From: a virus
Strand: one strand, 5' to 3'
IMG/VR virus record: IMGVR_UViG_3300008108_000363
Span: 1-48,087 of that record
DNA length: 48,087 nt
The notes under the pieces were generated by a model, which saw nothing but the letters and a program-made list of their open reading frames with translations, did not search any database and had not been told where the DNA came from. A program made the translations under genes and the position numbers. Position 1 is the stretch's first letter; each line of letters begins with the position of its first letter. Below, piece after piece: positions 1 through 5,791 of the stretch.

Positions 1-249
1 GTCATCATCGTCCTGGTAAGACGTTGCAAGATACATCAGCAAAGAATTCATCTCTTCCTGGCTGTCTACGTCGATGGTAGAGATAGACTCAACCACGTTC
101 TTTCCTTTGTGCTCCCCAGTTACAAGACCTACCGTGCCGATCATCATAAAGTCATCGTACACGCCAAGCTCTTTAGCCTTCTCAGCAATCTCTTCAAAGC
201 TGTTCCTCGCAAAGATGAACAACTCTACCCGTGCTTCATCCTTAGTCAT
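1..249 (-). CDS. Hypothetical protein, C-terminus cut by window edge
   Basis: The first 83 codons of a leftward gene are present and its 3' end lies outside the window. The visible part begins MTKDEARVELFIFARN and reads without a stop as a mixed alpha/beta protein of about even charge, with an acidic stretch at the edge (QDDDD). Its ATG follows the stop of the fibre gene by a single base, so the two are probably translated in sequence as one transcript. I do not recognise a family. Its position behind a fibre gene is compatible with a fibre chaperone or a small virion or regulatory protein, but nothing visible decides this. Confidence 0.75.
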   Translation of the reverse strand, partial: MTKDEARVELFIFARNSFEEIAEKAKELGVYDDFMMIGTVGLVTGEHKGKNVVESISTIDVDSQEEMNSLLMYLATSYQDDDD

Positions 250-250
250 A

Positions 251-1159
251 CTAGAGCTTGCGGAAGTGAAGGATAGTGTATTGCTCTACAACTACGTTGC
301 CAGCACCTTCCGTAGCAGTAACAGAGACAACGTCTCCAGCATTAAGGTTAACAAAGGTTAATTCTGAAACAAAGTGTCCACCTATACTCTTAAATTCCGT
401 CTCTGATATGTTTACAGTAACACCGTTAATGTTAAACTCAAAGACAACAGCTGAACTAGTAGCAGCCGTAGTGATTGCAGAAGCAAGGGTGATTTGGTAG
501 ATTCCTCCATCAGATAGGATGGTTACCGAATCGTTTGTTCCACCATATACGGACGTAAGCTGGAAGTAAGTAGAAGCGTCACCAACTTCATTGGAATCAG
601 TTCCTGTCGTTCCAATAGGCTGGAACTCTAGGTATTGTGCAACTCCAGTTAGCGTTAAAGCTGCACTTGTGCGAGACACAAGCTCCGGAGCTGACTGGTA
701 ACCACCCGGATTGATTACGTTCTTAAGGGTAGAGTAATCAATGCGGCGCCAAGAAGAAGTACTTACGTCCCAAACAAGAAATCGATCACCATTGGCAATG
801 CCTCCAATGTCAGAGATAGAAGACGGGTTGTCAAGGCGAACCGTAGAGCTGGTGATAGCAAGCGGCAAGGTAGCCGTAGTTACAGCTCCACCAGAAAAAG
901 CTCCTGAGTTAAGCGTACGCTTTACTACCTGATTGGATGCGTTGAGCAAAAGAACGTCAAGCTCGGTAGAGCCCGTAGCAGGAACAGTAGGGAATTCAAG
1001 AGTTCCGTTTACGCCAACCTTCGTGGTTCCAATCTGAAGCGCAGTGGTTACGCCGTCTCCAGACTCCACGTTCTTCAACGTAGTAGTGGCTGTGTTAGTA
1101 GAAAGCTTCAGCAGCGAAGCAAACGCATCTTTAACCTTCTGACCGCTAAGTGTTGCCAT
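251..1159 (-). CDS. Fibre-like structural protein with C1q/TNF-like C-terminal domain
   Basis: A 302-residue protein. I chose the start at MATLSGQKVKD, 18 codons inside the longest frame, because a TAnnTTTG promoter lies just before it and the upstream codons overlap that promoter. The N-terminal half is low-complexity, Ser/Thr/Val-rich and beta-like (ATTTLKNVESGDG, VLLLNASNQVVKR), as in phage fibre shafts. The last ~115 residues run through strand-rich segments with the pattern GGIYQITL ... FEFNINGV ... LNAGDVVSV ... LHFRKL. This is the typical strand order of C1q/TNF-like or BclA-like trimeric knob domains. It is probably a head or tail fibre whose knob binds a host surface ligand. The family call is from sequence pattern only; receptor binding is inferred. 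Confidence 0.75.
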   Translation of the reverse strand: MATLSGQKVKDAFASLLKLSTNTATTTLKNVESGDGVTTALQIGTTKVGVNGTLEFPTVPATGSTELDVLLLNASNQVVKRTLNSGAFSGGAVTTATLPLAITSSTVRLDNPSSISDIGGIANGDRFLVWDVSTSSWRRIDYSTLKNVINPGGYQSAPELVSRTSAALTLTGVAQYLEFQPIGTTGTDSNEVGDASTYFQLTSVYGGTNDSVTILSDGGIYQITLASAITTAATSSAVVFEFNINGVTVNISETEFKSIGGHFVSELTFVNLNAGDVVSVTATEGAGNVVVEQYTILHFRKL

Positions 1160-1165
1160 ATTATT

Positions 1166-1173
1166 TACTTTTG
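1166..1173 (+). promoter_or_regulatory. Promoter -7 element TACTTTTG (rightward)
   Basis: The octamer fits the Bacteroidota -7 consensus TAnnTTTG and lies 23 bases before the TTG start of the winged-helix gene. No TTG is present 20 nt upstream, so it resembles the late promoters of this phage. It abuts an opposite-facing -7 element, giving a back-to-back pair. Confidence 0.5.
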
Positions 1174-1176
1174 CTA

Positions 1177-1184
1177 CAAAGATA
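1177..1184 (-). promoter_or_regulatory. Promoter -7 element TATCTTTG (leftward)
   Basis: Read on the minus strand this is TATCTTTG, a full match to TAnnTTTG, 17 bases before the ATG of the fibre gene. It separates the fibre gene from the divergent regulator gene, so both may be controlled from the same 19-bp segment. Confidence 0.65.
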
Positions 1185-1196
1185 CAATTTACTTCA

Positions 1197-1829
1197 TTGG
1201 CTAAAAAGTTCAAAAAGAAGGAGGACCTTAAGTTCAGGGACTTCGCCTACCGCGACGAGCGTGGTGATCTGTCGTACAAGTACGTATGGCACGCAGACAG
1301 GTTTATCAAACAGCACTACGGGCTACAGCCTATGTACGTCCAGTTCCTTATCTATGCCTACGATCTGGAGTTCTTCACCATAGAATGGATGGCCAAACAG
1401 CTATCTAAGTCTTACAACCAGACCAAAGACTGGCTGACTGTCAAGATGCGCAAGAAGGGATTGCTGTTCGACTACTTCTCGTCTAGGGACGTCCATATAC
1501 ACCAGGATACGTCTATGTGGTTTCGTGATGAGAACAGATGGAACTACCGTAAGCGCTATGCGCTGACTCAGGAAGGTCGTATGATTGCCGATCGGTGGAA
1601 GGCGATAGCTTCAGGAAGAGAGAAGGTAGAGCTTGACTACCACCCAAGGGCCGAGAACTTTGAGATACCAGACAAAAAAGAAGGTCTTCCTATTGGTGGT
1701 AAGCTAAAGAAAAGGTTGCGTGGTCACGAGGATACCCCGCTAGGAAAGAAGCTGATAGCTAAAGCTATCGAGAATGGGATTGATATAAGCGAAATTTTGC
1801 CTCCTTCGAAGCTCCAGCGTGGGGAGTGA
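1197..1829 (+). CDS. Winged-helix DNA-binding protein, probable regulator
   Basis: A 210-residue basic protein. No ATG exists near its N-terminus; the best start is TTG giving MAKKFKKKEDL, placed by a good -7 element upstream. Residues ~45-125 read like a MarR-type winged helix: a helix pair around FTIEWMAKQLSKSYNQ, a recognition-like helix WLTVKMRKKGLLF, then a wing and a closing helix ALTQEGRMIADRWKAI. The C-terminal third is basic and Pro/Gly-containing. It is the only rightward gene among leftward structural genes and is transcribed divergently from the fibre gene, as expected for a late-gene or fibre regulator. Its 3' end overlaps the end of a convergent small gene by 65 bases. DNA binding is inferred from the fold pattern. 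Confidence 0.7.
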   Translation: MAKKFKKKEDLKFRDFAYRDERGDLSYKYVWHADRFIKQHYGLQPMYVQFLIYAYDLEFFTIEWMAKQLSKSYNQTKDWLTVKMRKKGLLFDYFSSRDVHIHQDTSMWFRDENRWNYRKRYALTQEGRMIADRWKAIASGREKVELDYHPRAENFEIPDKKEGLPIGGKLKKRLRGHEDTPLGKKLIAKAIENGIDISEILPPSKLQRGE

Positions 1830-1938
1830 AATTACCGTCCTTGTCCGGCATAAGGTAGTAACGACCTTTCTCCATCATCCAGTGATGTCCTTCGGGTGCG
1901 TCCACCATTACGTGGGTCTGTTTCTTTTTAGCTTTCAT
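1765..1938 (-). CDS. Small MKAKK-family protein, 57 aa
   Basis: A 57-residue protein starting MKAKKKQTHVMVD, with a central His/Trp/Tyr-rich part (EGHHWMMEKGRYYLMPDKDG). Its ATG overlaps the TGA of the upstream small gene (ATGA), so it belongs to the same translationally coupled chain. The last ~21 codons run antisense through the end of the winged-helix gene. The shared MKAKKK start with its neighbours supports it as real. The middle reads like short proteins often seen among virion genes of Bacteroidota phages, but I assign no function. Confidence 0.65.
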   Translation of the reverse strand: MKAKKKQTHVMVDAPEGHHWMMEKGRYYLMPDKDGNFTPHAGASKEAKFRLYQSHSR

Positions 1939-2312
1939 CGCTTACGTTCTTCTCGTTTATCTGCACGATAGTTTTTCATAGCCTCGCGAAGATCTCTTCC
2001 TTTCTTCCAGCTACCGTATCCAAATCGCTCAGCAATACGTTTGTTTTTAAACTCAAAGGTTTCTCCACGCTCAATGGCTTGATCCAAGCTCTGCTCTTCG
2101 TAGTTTCCTTCTTTGTCTTTTGGGTAGATAGTTGGTGCTACAATGTAGCGTTTCGTTTTTCCTTCTCCGTCCTCCCATAGACCCATACGGTGAGTCTCGT
2201 TATTCTCTGTTGGCTTGTAGCCTTTTCTGAGATCTCTGGCACGCTTCTTCTCTCTGGCTAATCTTCCAATAGGAAGAACACCACCTTCATTATATTTTTT
2301 CTTAGCTTTCAT
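1935..2312 (-). CDS. Small basic MKAKK-family protein, 125 aa
   Basis: A 125-residue, strongly basic protein. It begins MKAKKKYNEGGVLPIGRL, sharing the MKAKK start and the KKYxxGG motif with other small proteins of this region. The rest is rich in Lys, Arg, Glu and Gly, with a C-terminal helix of mixed charge (REAMKNYRADKREERKR). It overlaps both neighbours by four bases (ATGA at each junction), which marks a tightly coupled operon. Such proteins are common near structural genes of Bacteroidota phages and may be minor virion proteins. That role is inference. Confidence 0.7.
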   Translation of the reverse strand: MKAKKKYNEGGVLPIGRLAREKKRARDLRKGYKPTENNETHRMGLWEDGEGKTKRYIVAPTIYPKDKEGNYEEQSLDQAIERGETFEFKNKRIAERFGYGSWKKGRDLREAMKNYRADKREERKR

Positions 2313-2428
2313 TTGCGTACAACTTTAAGCTTTCCATCCTTCTCGTATACCTTCATACCAGCCTCCTCAGCCTGACGCTTCATTGAGTTGTACTTCTGGG
2401 TAACGGTCATCTTCTTCTTAGTCTTCAT
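2309..2428 (-). CDS. Small basic MKTKK-family protein, 39 aa
   Basis: A 39-residue protein (MKTKKKMTVTQKYNSMKRQ at the start, LKVVRK at the end) with ATGA overlaps to the genes on both sides. The start resembles the MKAKK starts of its neighbours. It is short, but the perfect four-base overlaps at both ends and the lysine-rich composition make it very likely to be translated. Function unknown. Confidence 0.65.
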   Translation of the reverse strand: MKTKKKMTVTQKYNSMKRQAEEAGMKVYEKDGKLKVVRK

Positions 2429-2643
2429 TTCTTAGCTCTATTACGTACTGCTGAGATAAAACGCTTCTCGTCGTGGTCGTAGTCCTTACCGTCTCCGTTG
2501 CCATAAGTGCCAGCCTGACGGTTCTTCTTGTTCAAGAACGCACGATATTGCTTGCGCTCACGAGTGGAGTGGTACTTCTTGTCGTACGCCTTCTTCTTTT
2601 CGTAGCTGTCGGGATTCTCGTCGTAGAACTTCTTAGTCTTCAT
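2425..2643 (-). CDS. Small basic MKTKK-family protein, 72 aa
   Basis: A 72-residue, highly charged protein starting MKTKKFYDENPDSYEKKKAY and continuing with many Lys, Arg, Tyr and Asp residues. It ends in VRNRAKK. It is coupled by a four-base overlap to the next gene and overlaps the end of the preceding one by 11 bases. The composition suggests nucleic-acid or capsid-interior binding, but there is no recognised domain. Confidence 0.7.
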   Translation of the reverse strand: MKTKKFYDENPDSYEKKKAYDKKYHSTRERKQYRAFLNKKNRQAGTYGNGDGKDYDHDEKRFISAVRNRAKK

Positions 2644-2755
2644 TGCTGAGTTTGTTTAGCAATTGGAAGTTGCGAATTCCAACAACGGCACGATCAGCAC
2701 TGACGCGCTTTACGCCACGTAGGTTTACCCCTCGCTTTTTTGCTGACTTTGCCAT
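2633..2755 (-). CDS. Small basic protein, 40 aa
   Basis: A 40-residue basic protein (MAKSAKKRGVNLRGVKRVS at the start, LLNKLSNED at the end). It overlaps the downstream gene by 11 bases and the upstream one by 31. It fills what would otherwise be a gap in a contiguous operon, which is the main support. Function unknown. Confidence 0.55.
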   Translation of the reverse strand: MAKSAKKRGVNLRGVKRVSADRAVVGIRNFQLLNKLSNED

Positions 2756-2919
2756 TGCTTGAGAATATAGCTCGTTAAGCTGTTGATAGAGTCGTGGAAG
2801 ACAACACGATCGTAGATACCGTTGAAGTAGTCAAGGTAATGGTCACGAGGGATTGCAGCCCACTGGTCCCGGTACGGGCTGTAGTGGAACACGTAATCAA
2901 TCAGTACCTCATTCCTCAT
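2725..2919 (-). CDS. Hypothetical protein, 64 aa
   Basis: A 64-residue protein with an aromatic-rich N-terminal half (MRNEVLIDYVFHYSPYRDQW) and a Gln/Ser-rich end (LKQWQSQQKSEG). It lacks the lysine-rich start of its neighbours and looks like a small soluble globular domain. It overlaps the upstream gene by 11 bases and so is translated from the same leftward message. Not recognised. Confidence 0.65.
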   Translation of the reverse strand: MRNEVLIDYVFHYSPYRDQWAAIPRDHYLDYFNGIYDRVVFHDSINSLTSYILKQWQSQQKSEG

Positions 2920-3088
2920 CCTCGTAGAAACAAGCCTTGAACTTAAAGCTCGTAGGCGTCTTACCAGAAGCCTTTACAGCAGCCTCTAGCTGTTTCATAC
3001 CTGAGGCCATATCCATAGACTTGATCTCGATCTCCTCACCTGACATCTCCTCCATCTTGCCTCCGTAGTTGTACTTCTTGGCTTTCAT
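2909..3088 (-). CDS. Small MKAKK-family protein, 59 aa
   Basis: I place the start at MKAKKYNYGGKMEEMSGEE rather than the longer frame, because this matches the MKAKK/KKYxxGG starts of the neighbours and sits one base past the previous stop. The body is acidic and helical (EEIEIKSMDMASGMKQLEAAVKAS) and ends FKACFYEDEE, so the charge pattern is a basic head with an acidic tail. Function unknown; probably a minor structural or accessory protein. Confidence 0.65.
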   Translation of the reverse strand: MKAKKYNYGGKMEEMSGEEIEIKSMDMASGMKQLEAAVKASGKTPTSFKFKACFYEDEE

Positions 3089-3089
3089 C

Positions 3090-3527
3090 TTACTTCTTCT
3101 TAAGCATCTTGAAGTCGTCTCCAGAGATCTTTCCGTCCTTGTTAGCGTCAAGCTTCACCTGTCCACCTTTGAGGTACTTCATCATTCCTCCCTTTGAGTA
3201 CATCTTACCGCCTTTGCCGTAGCCCATATACTTGTACTGGTCTTCAGAGGTAGCACCAGCTACGTTCATCTTACCGCCACCAGCGTACTTCTTAACGGGC
3301 TTCTTGGCAACCATCATACCCTTAGCCTTCAGCTCACGATCAAACGCAGGAACAGCATCAGGATCAGCCTTCTTGAGTTGATTGCGCATCTCGGTCAGGT
3401 TCTCCATCTCACGAGCCTTTGCGTTTGCATTGAACTTCTGGTCAGCCGTCATAGGCTTCTTCTTCTTTGGATCCGGAACGATCGGAGCCTTGCCTCCGTT
3501 CTGGTAAACAGTCATCTTCGCTTTCAT
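3090..3527 (-). CDS. Gly/Lys-rich MKAK-family protein with EF-hand loop
   Basis: A 145-residue protein beginning MKAKMTVYQNGGKAPIV. Residues ~75-122 carry repeated short glycine motifs (KKYAGGGK, YGKGGK, YSKGGMMKYLKGG). Residues 127-139 are DANKDGKISGDDF, a textbook EF-hand calcium loop with Asp/Asn/Asp at positions 1, 3 and 5, Gly at 6, Ile at 8 and Asp at 12. Only one loop is present, so it may act as a dockerin-like or pairwise metal site. It heads the small-gene operon directly behind a promoter. The glycine-lysine repeats resemble those of internal virion proteins; location in the particle is inference. Confidence 0.7.
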   Translation of the reverse strand: MKAKMTVYQNGGKAPIVPDPKKKKPMTADQKFNANAKAREMENLTEMRNQLKKADPDAVPAFDRELKAKGMMVAKKPVKKYAGGGKMNVAGATSEDQYKYMGYGKGGKMYSKGGMMKYLKGGQVKLDANKDGKISGDDFKMLKKK

Positions 3528-3532
3528 AACTA

Positions 3533-3540
3533 CAAAGTTA
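3533..3540 (-). promoter_or_regulatory. Promoter -7 element TAACTTTG (leftward)
   Basis: On the minus strand TAACTTTG precedes the ATG of the EF-hand gene by five bases. Transcription starting a few bases after the element would begin at or next to the start codon, giving a nearly leaderless message for the small-gene operon. Confidence 0.65.
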
Positions 3541-3541
3541 T

Positions 3542-4006
3542 TTATTTATACGGTACGTATTTTGTCTTACCACCCTCACGAACAGCCTTGAGGATCTGCT
3601 TGCGGTTAGCACCCTTGCGGTAACCTACGTGTACCCAATCAGGATTCTTATCTGTTCCGAACTCCCAGATCAGTTGATCGAACTCTAGGTTGTCCTTGAT
3701 GAACTTGAACACATCAGCATTGGTAACACCATTACCGTGGCCATCCTGATCAAGGTCAAGCGCACGACCCAAGTTATGGTCCGAGGTAGAACTACCACCG
3801 ATAGCCTTGTTCAAAGAAGCAGACCGGTACCCGCTACTAACAAAGATCGGCACACCAAAGTACTCACGTACCTTGTCGAACACCTCAACAGCAATAGTCT
3901 TCATATTCTCCAGATGCTCAGCAGTAGGCTCGTTGCTAATGCCCTTACGCTTGGCGGTATCACTCCGTGTTACCTCGGCTAATGATAGATAGTTACTTAG
4001 TTTCAT
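3542..4006 (-). CDS. Peptidase M15-type endolysin
   Basis: A 154-residue peptidoglycan peptidase of the M15 (D-Ala-D-Ala carboxypeptidase-like) family. The zinc site is visible: SSGYRSASLN, then SDHNLGRALDLD with H77 and D84, and PDWVHVGYR with H126. The N-terminal region (NYLSLAEVTRSDTA) matches the usual start of the small phage and bacterial M15_3 form, and the length is normal for it. I start at MKLSNYLSL because a TATCTTTG promoter lies just upstream; a start 16 codons earlier would overlap that promoter. There is no signal peptide, so release needs a holin; a holin-like gene lies far away in the late block. Function is confident by family, bond specificity is not. Confidence 0.88.
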   Translation of the reverse strand: MKLSNYLSLAEVTRSDTAKRKGISNEPTAEHLENMKTIAVEVFDKVREYFGVPIFVSSGYRSASLNKAIGGSSTSDHNLGRALDLDQDGHGNGVTNADVFKFIKDNLEFDQLIWEFGTDKNPDWVHVGYRKGANRKQILKAVREGGKTKYVPYK

Positions 4007-4011
4007 AGCCA

Positions 4012-4019
4012 CAAAGATA
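4012..4019 (-). promoter_or_regulatory. Promoter -7 element TATCTTTG (leftward, endolysin)
   Basis: TATCTTTG on the minus strand ends five bases before the endolysin ATG. The spacing predicts a nearly leaderless transcript. No TTG lies 20 nt upstream. Confidence 0.65.
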
Positions 4020-4087
4020 ACAACACCACCAATAGCTGTTTTTACTAGGTACATTACGTGTACCCTTACAAATACGCAGAATAAACT

Positions 4088-4104
4088 CCTACTAATCTAG
4101 TAGG
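4088..4104. repeat. Inverted repeat CCTACTA-ATC-TAGTAGG
   Basis: A perfect 7-bp inverted repeat with a 3-base centre lies in the gap between the leftward endolysin gene and the rightward RNA promoter. It could be an operator for either direction or a weak hairpin for leaderward transcripts. No protein partner can be named. Confidence 0.45.
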
Positions 4105-4151
4105 TATTTACATAAGTACCTGACAACCACACATATAAATCTACACATACC

Positions 4152-4184
4152 ACTTGACTTTCTCGTCTGTAGACCTTAGCTTTG
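4152..4184 (+). promoter_or_regulatory. Strong Bacteroidota-type promoter (-33 ACTTGA, -7 TAGCTTTG)
   Basis: ACTTGA is followed, 20 bases after its TTG, by TAGCTTTG, a full match to TAnnTTTG. The same ACTTG-to-octamer spacing of 33 bases overall recurs at three other rightward sites in this window. Predicted start of transcription is about 4189-4191, directly at the first hairpin of the candidate RNA. Confidence 0.75.
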
Positions 4185-4189
4185 TGCTA

Positions 4190-4425
4190 CGCTCTTGCGA
4201 CAAGAGCAACGACTGAACACTATATCGCCTGACGCTTCTCATATACGAAGCATCACAAACATAGCCCGACGGCGATCTTGAGCCGAGGGCGTGTACAGTC
4301 AGGGGAGCTAGCCCTAAGGCGACAAGCGACCCGGACAAGCGATAGAGCAACGCAAACAGAAACCGCTTGAAAGCTCTGGCAGATGTCCTGCCCTGTCCGG
4401 TCTGTCCAGTTCCTACAACCGGACG
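4190..4425 (+). ncRNA. Candidate structured noncoding RNA A
   Basis: About 235 bases downstream of a strong promoter with no convincing reading frame but dense base pairing. Visible helices: GCTCTTG/CAAGAGC with loop CGA at the very 5' end (4191-4207); a 10-bp closing stem GACTGAACAC with GTGTACAGTC (4211-4220 with 4291-4300, one mismatch) around two inner hairpins, GCTTC/GAAGC and GCCC/GGGC; an alternative helix ATCGCC/GGCGAT (4224-4229 with 4271-4276) that competes with the second; GGACA/TGTCC (4333-4337 with 4384-4388) enclosing AAGCG/CGCTT and AGAGC/GCTCT in the crossing order of a pseudoknot; and GTCCGGT/ACCGGAC (4395-4424) near the 3' end. It does not show the signatures of tRNA, tmRNA or RNase P RNA that I know. 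The 3' end is not followed by a T-run, so its end is uncertain. Confidence 0.6.
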
Positions 4426-4794
4426 GACAAAATCAACAGCAGTATGTAACGCTAGTTTATGTTCATATAGCTGTTTTCTACCCAGTTACAAAGATTGTCA
4501 AACATATTGAAGCCTTCCCCGTAAAACGTTTTAGAAAATAGTATCTAGGGGATTATATACATATACGCGCGGTTTCCTATTGCGGCGGAAATTGTTTTCC
4601 AAAGGTATGCCCCTGCATTTGGCGGGTTTTTGTTCCCAGGTTTTGGCGTTTCCTGGCGTTGGGTTTGGCTACTTGCGCCACCTTGTTAAGAGAGGCGGAA
4701 CAATTCCCCCGACCTTTTTTCCCGCGATCCCTTTGCCCCTCTTTTTGCCCCCTTGATATGCGCCGCGCCCGCTTGTGGCTGAATTTTTTTTTGT
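4426..4794. other. Noncoding stretch, no gene recognised
   Basis: Short frames here are proline- or arginine-rich and biased by homopolymer runs, and none has a credible start context. Composition changes along it: the first ~130 bases are A/T-rich, the rest has many C- and T-runs and GCG/CGC words like the two genes that follow. It probably belongs in part to a foreign-looking module. Confidence 0.4.
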
Positions 4795-4854
4795 GGTACG
4801 AAATCTTTGCCGTACCTTGTGGGCGTTCCCGCCTCGGTTGGCGGGGCGTTTTTT
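4795..4854 (+). terminator. Hairpin plus intrinsic terminator before a small gene
   Basis: Two hairpins in tandem: GGTACG/CGTACC with a 10-base loop (4795-4816), then CCCGCC/GGCGGG with loop TCGGTT (4828-4845) followed by a run of six T. The T-run ends 27 bases before the next ATG. It can end transcription from the RNA A promoter, or act as an attenuator for the following genes, since I see no promoter after it. Confidence 0.7.
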
Positions 4855-4881
4855 GTCTAATGTGTTAAAATTCAATTTGTT

Positions 4882-5301
4882 ATGTCTTTTAAGTATGTTT
4901 TATTCCAAGAATCTGGCAAGCAGAAAACCCGCCGCGAAGCGGTTCGGGCGAACTCTTTGCCTATGTTGGTGCGTTCTCTTTATGTTGGGTTACATACCCA
5001 AAAGCGCACCGGGCGCCGTATGTTCAATTTATCGGGCGGCGCGGGCGTTTGGTTAGAATTCTTTGACACCGAACTTCCGTTTGCCCGGTTGCAAAAATTG
5101 GCGCCCAATTCATTCAGCCCGCTGGCTATGTATGAGGCGCTTTTGCAATTAGAAACCCTTGCGGGCGGCAATTTGGCGGACTTCCCCGAATTGGAAGCAG
5201 AGTTCGCTTCGCTTCGTGAAGAAGCGGCCAAGTACAAGGCCGCGGCGCAGAAGAAGAAATTCACATCTGACGCGGAACTTGAAGCAATGGGCGCACAATG
5301 A
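4882..5301 (+). CDS. Hypothetical protein in G+C-rich module, 139 aa
   Basis: A 139-residue protein, basic at the start (MSFKYVLFQESGKQKTRRE) and helical with Glu/Ala/Lys-rich sequence at the end (LEAEFASLREEAAKYKAAAQKKK, a likely coiled coil at residues ~100-128). The middle contains SLPMLVRSLYVGLHTQKRTGRRMFNLSGG. Codon choice is unlike the rest of the phage (many GCG, GGC, CGC and TTG codons), which together with the next gene suggests recent acquisition. It overlaps the next gene by four bases. Family not recognised. Confidence 0.65.
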   Translation: MSFKYVLFQESGKQKTRREAVRANSLPMLVRSLYVGLHTQKRTGRRMFNLSGGAGVWLEFFDTELPFARLQKLAPNSFSPLAMYEALLQLETLAGGNLADFPELEAEFASLREEAAKYKAAAQKKKFTSDAELEAMGAQ

Positions 5302-5555
5302 TAGCGGGCGGCCTTATTCCGTCGCACTACGGCCACACGGCCGAATTGGTCGCGCGGGATAGTACCAAGGGCGAAAAGGTAGCGCGGGCTTTTAGTCCGC
5401 GCGGCCTTGCCCGCACGAAGAAACGCAAGCGGGCGCAAGATGCCCGCAACGGCGTAGAACTTGCGACTATGGGCAAGATTGACAAAAAGGCCGCAAACAA
5501 GCGCGCCAAGTTAGCCAAGCGCGAAGCCAAGCGGCGCGGGCTTATGGTTGTTTAG
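5298..5555 (+). CDS. Small basic protein in G+C-rich module, 85 aa
   Basis: An 85-residue, very basic protein with the C-terminal half almost entirely Lys, Arg and Ala (KKAANKRAKLAKREAKRR). It starts within the stop of the previous gene (ATGATAG context), so the two are coupled. The codon bias is the same G+C-rich type. It could bind nucleic acid, but no domain is recognised. Confidence 0.6.
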   Translation: MIAGGLIPSHYGHTAELVARDSTKGEKVARAFSPRGLARTKKRKRAQDARNGVELATMGKIDKKAANKRAKLAKREAKRRGLMVV

Positions 5556-5570
5556 ATCGGGTTAAAAATG

Positions 5571-5720
5571 CGCGAGGCGCGATCGCCCCAAAAGGGGCAA
5601 GAGTGAGAGCCACACTAAAAACGGCAAGCCCCTAAAAGTACGGCGCGCCCCTATGGGGATAAGTGCGCCCGAAATTAGGGGCTTTACCTATTTACAAGGG
5701 GTTGCGATTGCTTCTCCTTG
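5571..5720. other. Cluster of hairpins including a 59-base nested stem
   Basis: Four hairpins in 150 bases without a gene: CGCG/CGCG; GCCCC-AAAA-GGGGC; a nested element at 5626-5684 in which AAGCCCCTAA pairs with TTAGGGGCTT around GGCGCG/TGCGCC and CCCC-TAT-GGGG (20 pairs in all); and CAAGG/CCTTG. The symmetric arms could form on either strand. No T-run follows the nested stem, so it is more than a plain terminator: a structured leader, processing site or protein-binding site are options. Confidence 0.5.
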
Positions 5721-5747
5721 TTTACTTTGTCTTTTATTGTTTAACCC

Positions 5748-5777
5748 AGCCCCGCGCTTTTGTGTTGGGGCTTTTTT
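5748..5777 (+). terminator. Intrinsic terminator AGCCCC/GGGGCT + T6
   Basis: A 6-bp G+C stem with a 13-base loop followed by six T. It sits 14 bases before the next ATG, so it lies in the leader of the following gene as well as behind the G+C-rich pair. Confidence 0.7.
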
Positions 5778-5791
5778 ATTTGCTGTTTACT

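Noticed and set aside
4190-4425. RNA A as tRNA, tmRNA or RNase P RNA
   Set aside because: No acceptor-TPsiC pattern, no CCA end, no tmRNA ends and no RNase P core sequence that I recognise; an ACAGAAACCGC-like stretch alone is not enough.
4659-4868. Rightward Cys/Pro/Arg-rich frame before the 139-residue gene
   Set aside because: It runs through the terminator hairpin and has a composition set by C- and T-runs.
4669-4875. Leftward frame for a 68-residue basic protein
   Set aside because: It is antisense to the terminator and T-runs, which create its Lys/Gly content, and it has no promoter or coupled neighbour.
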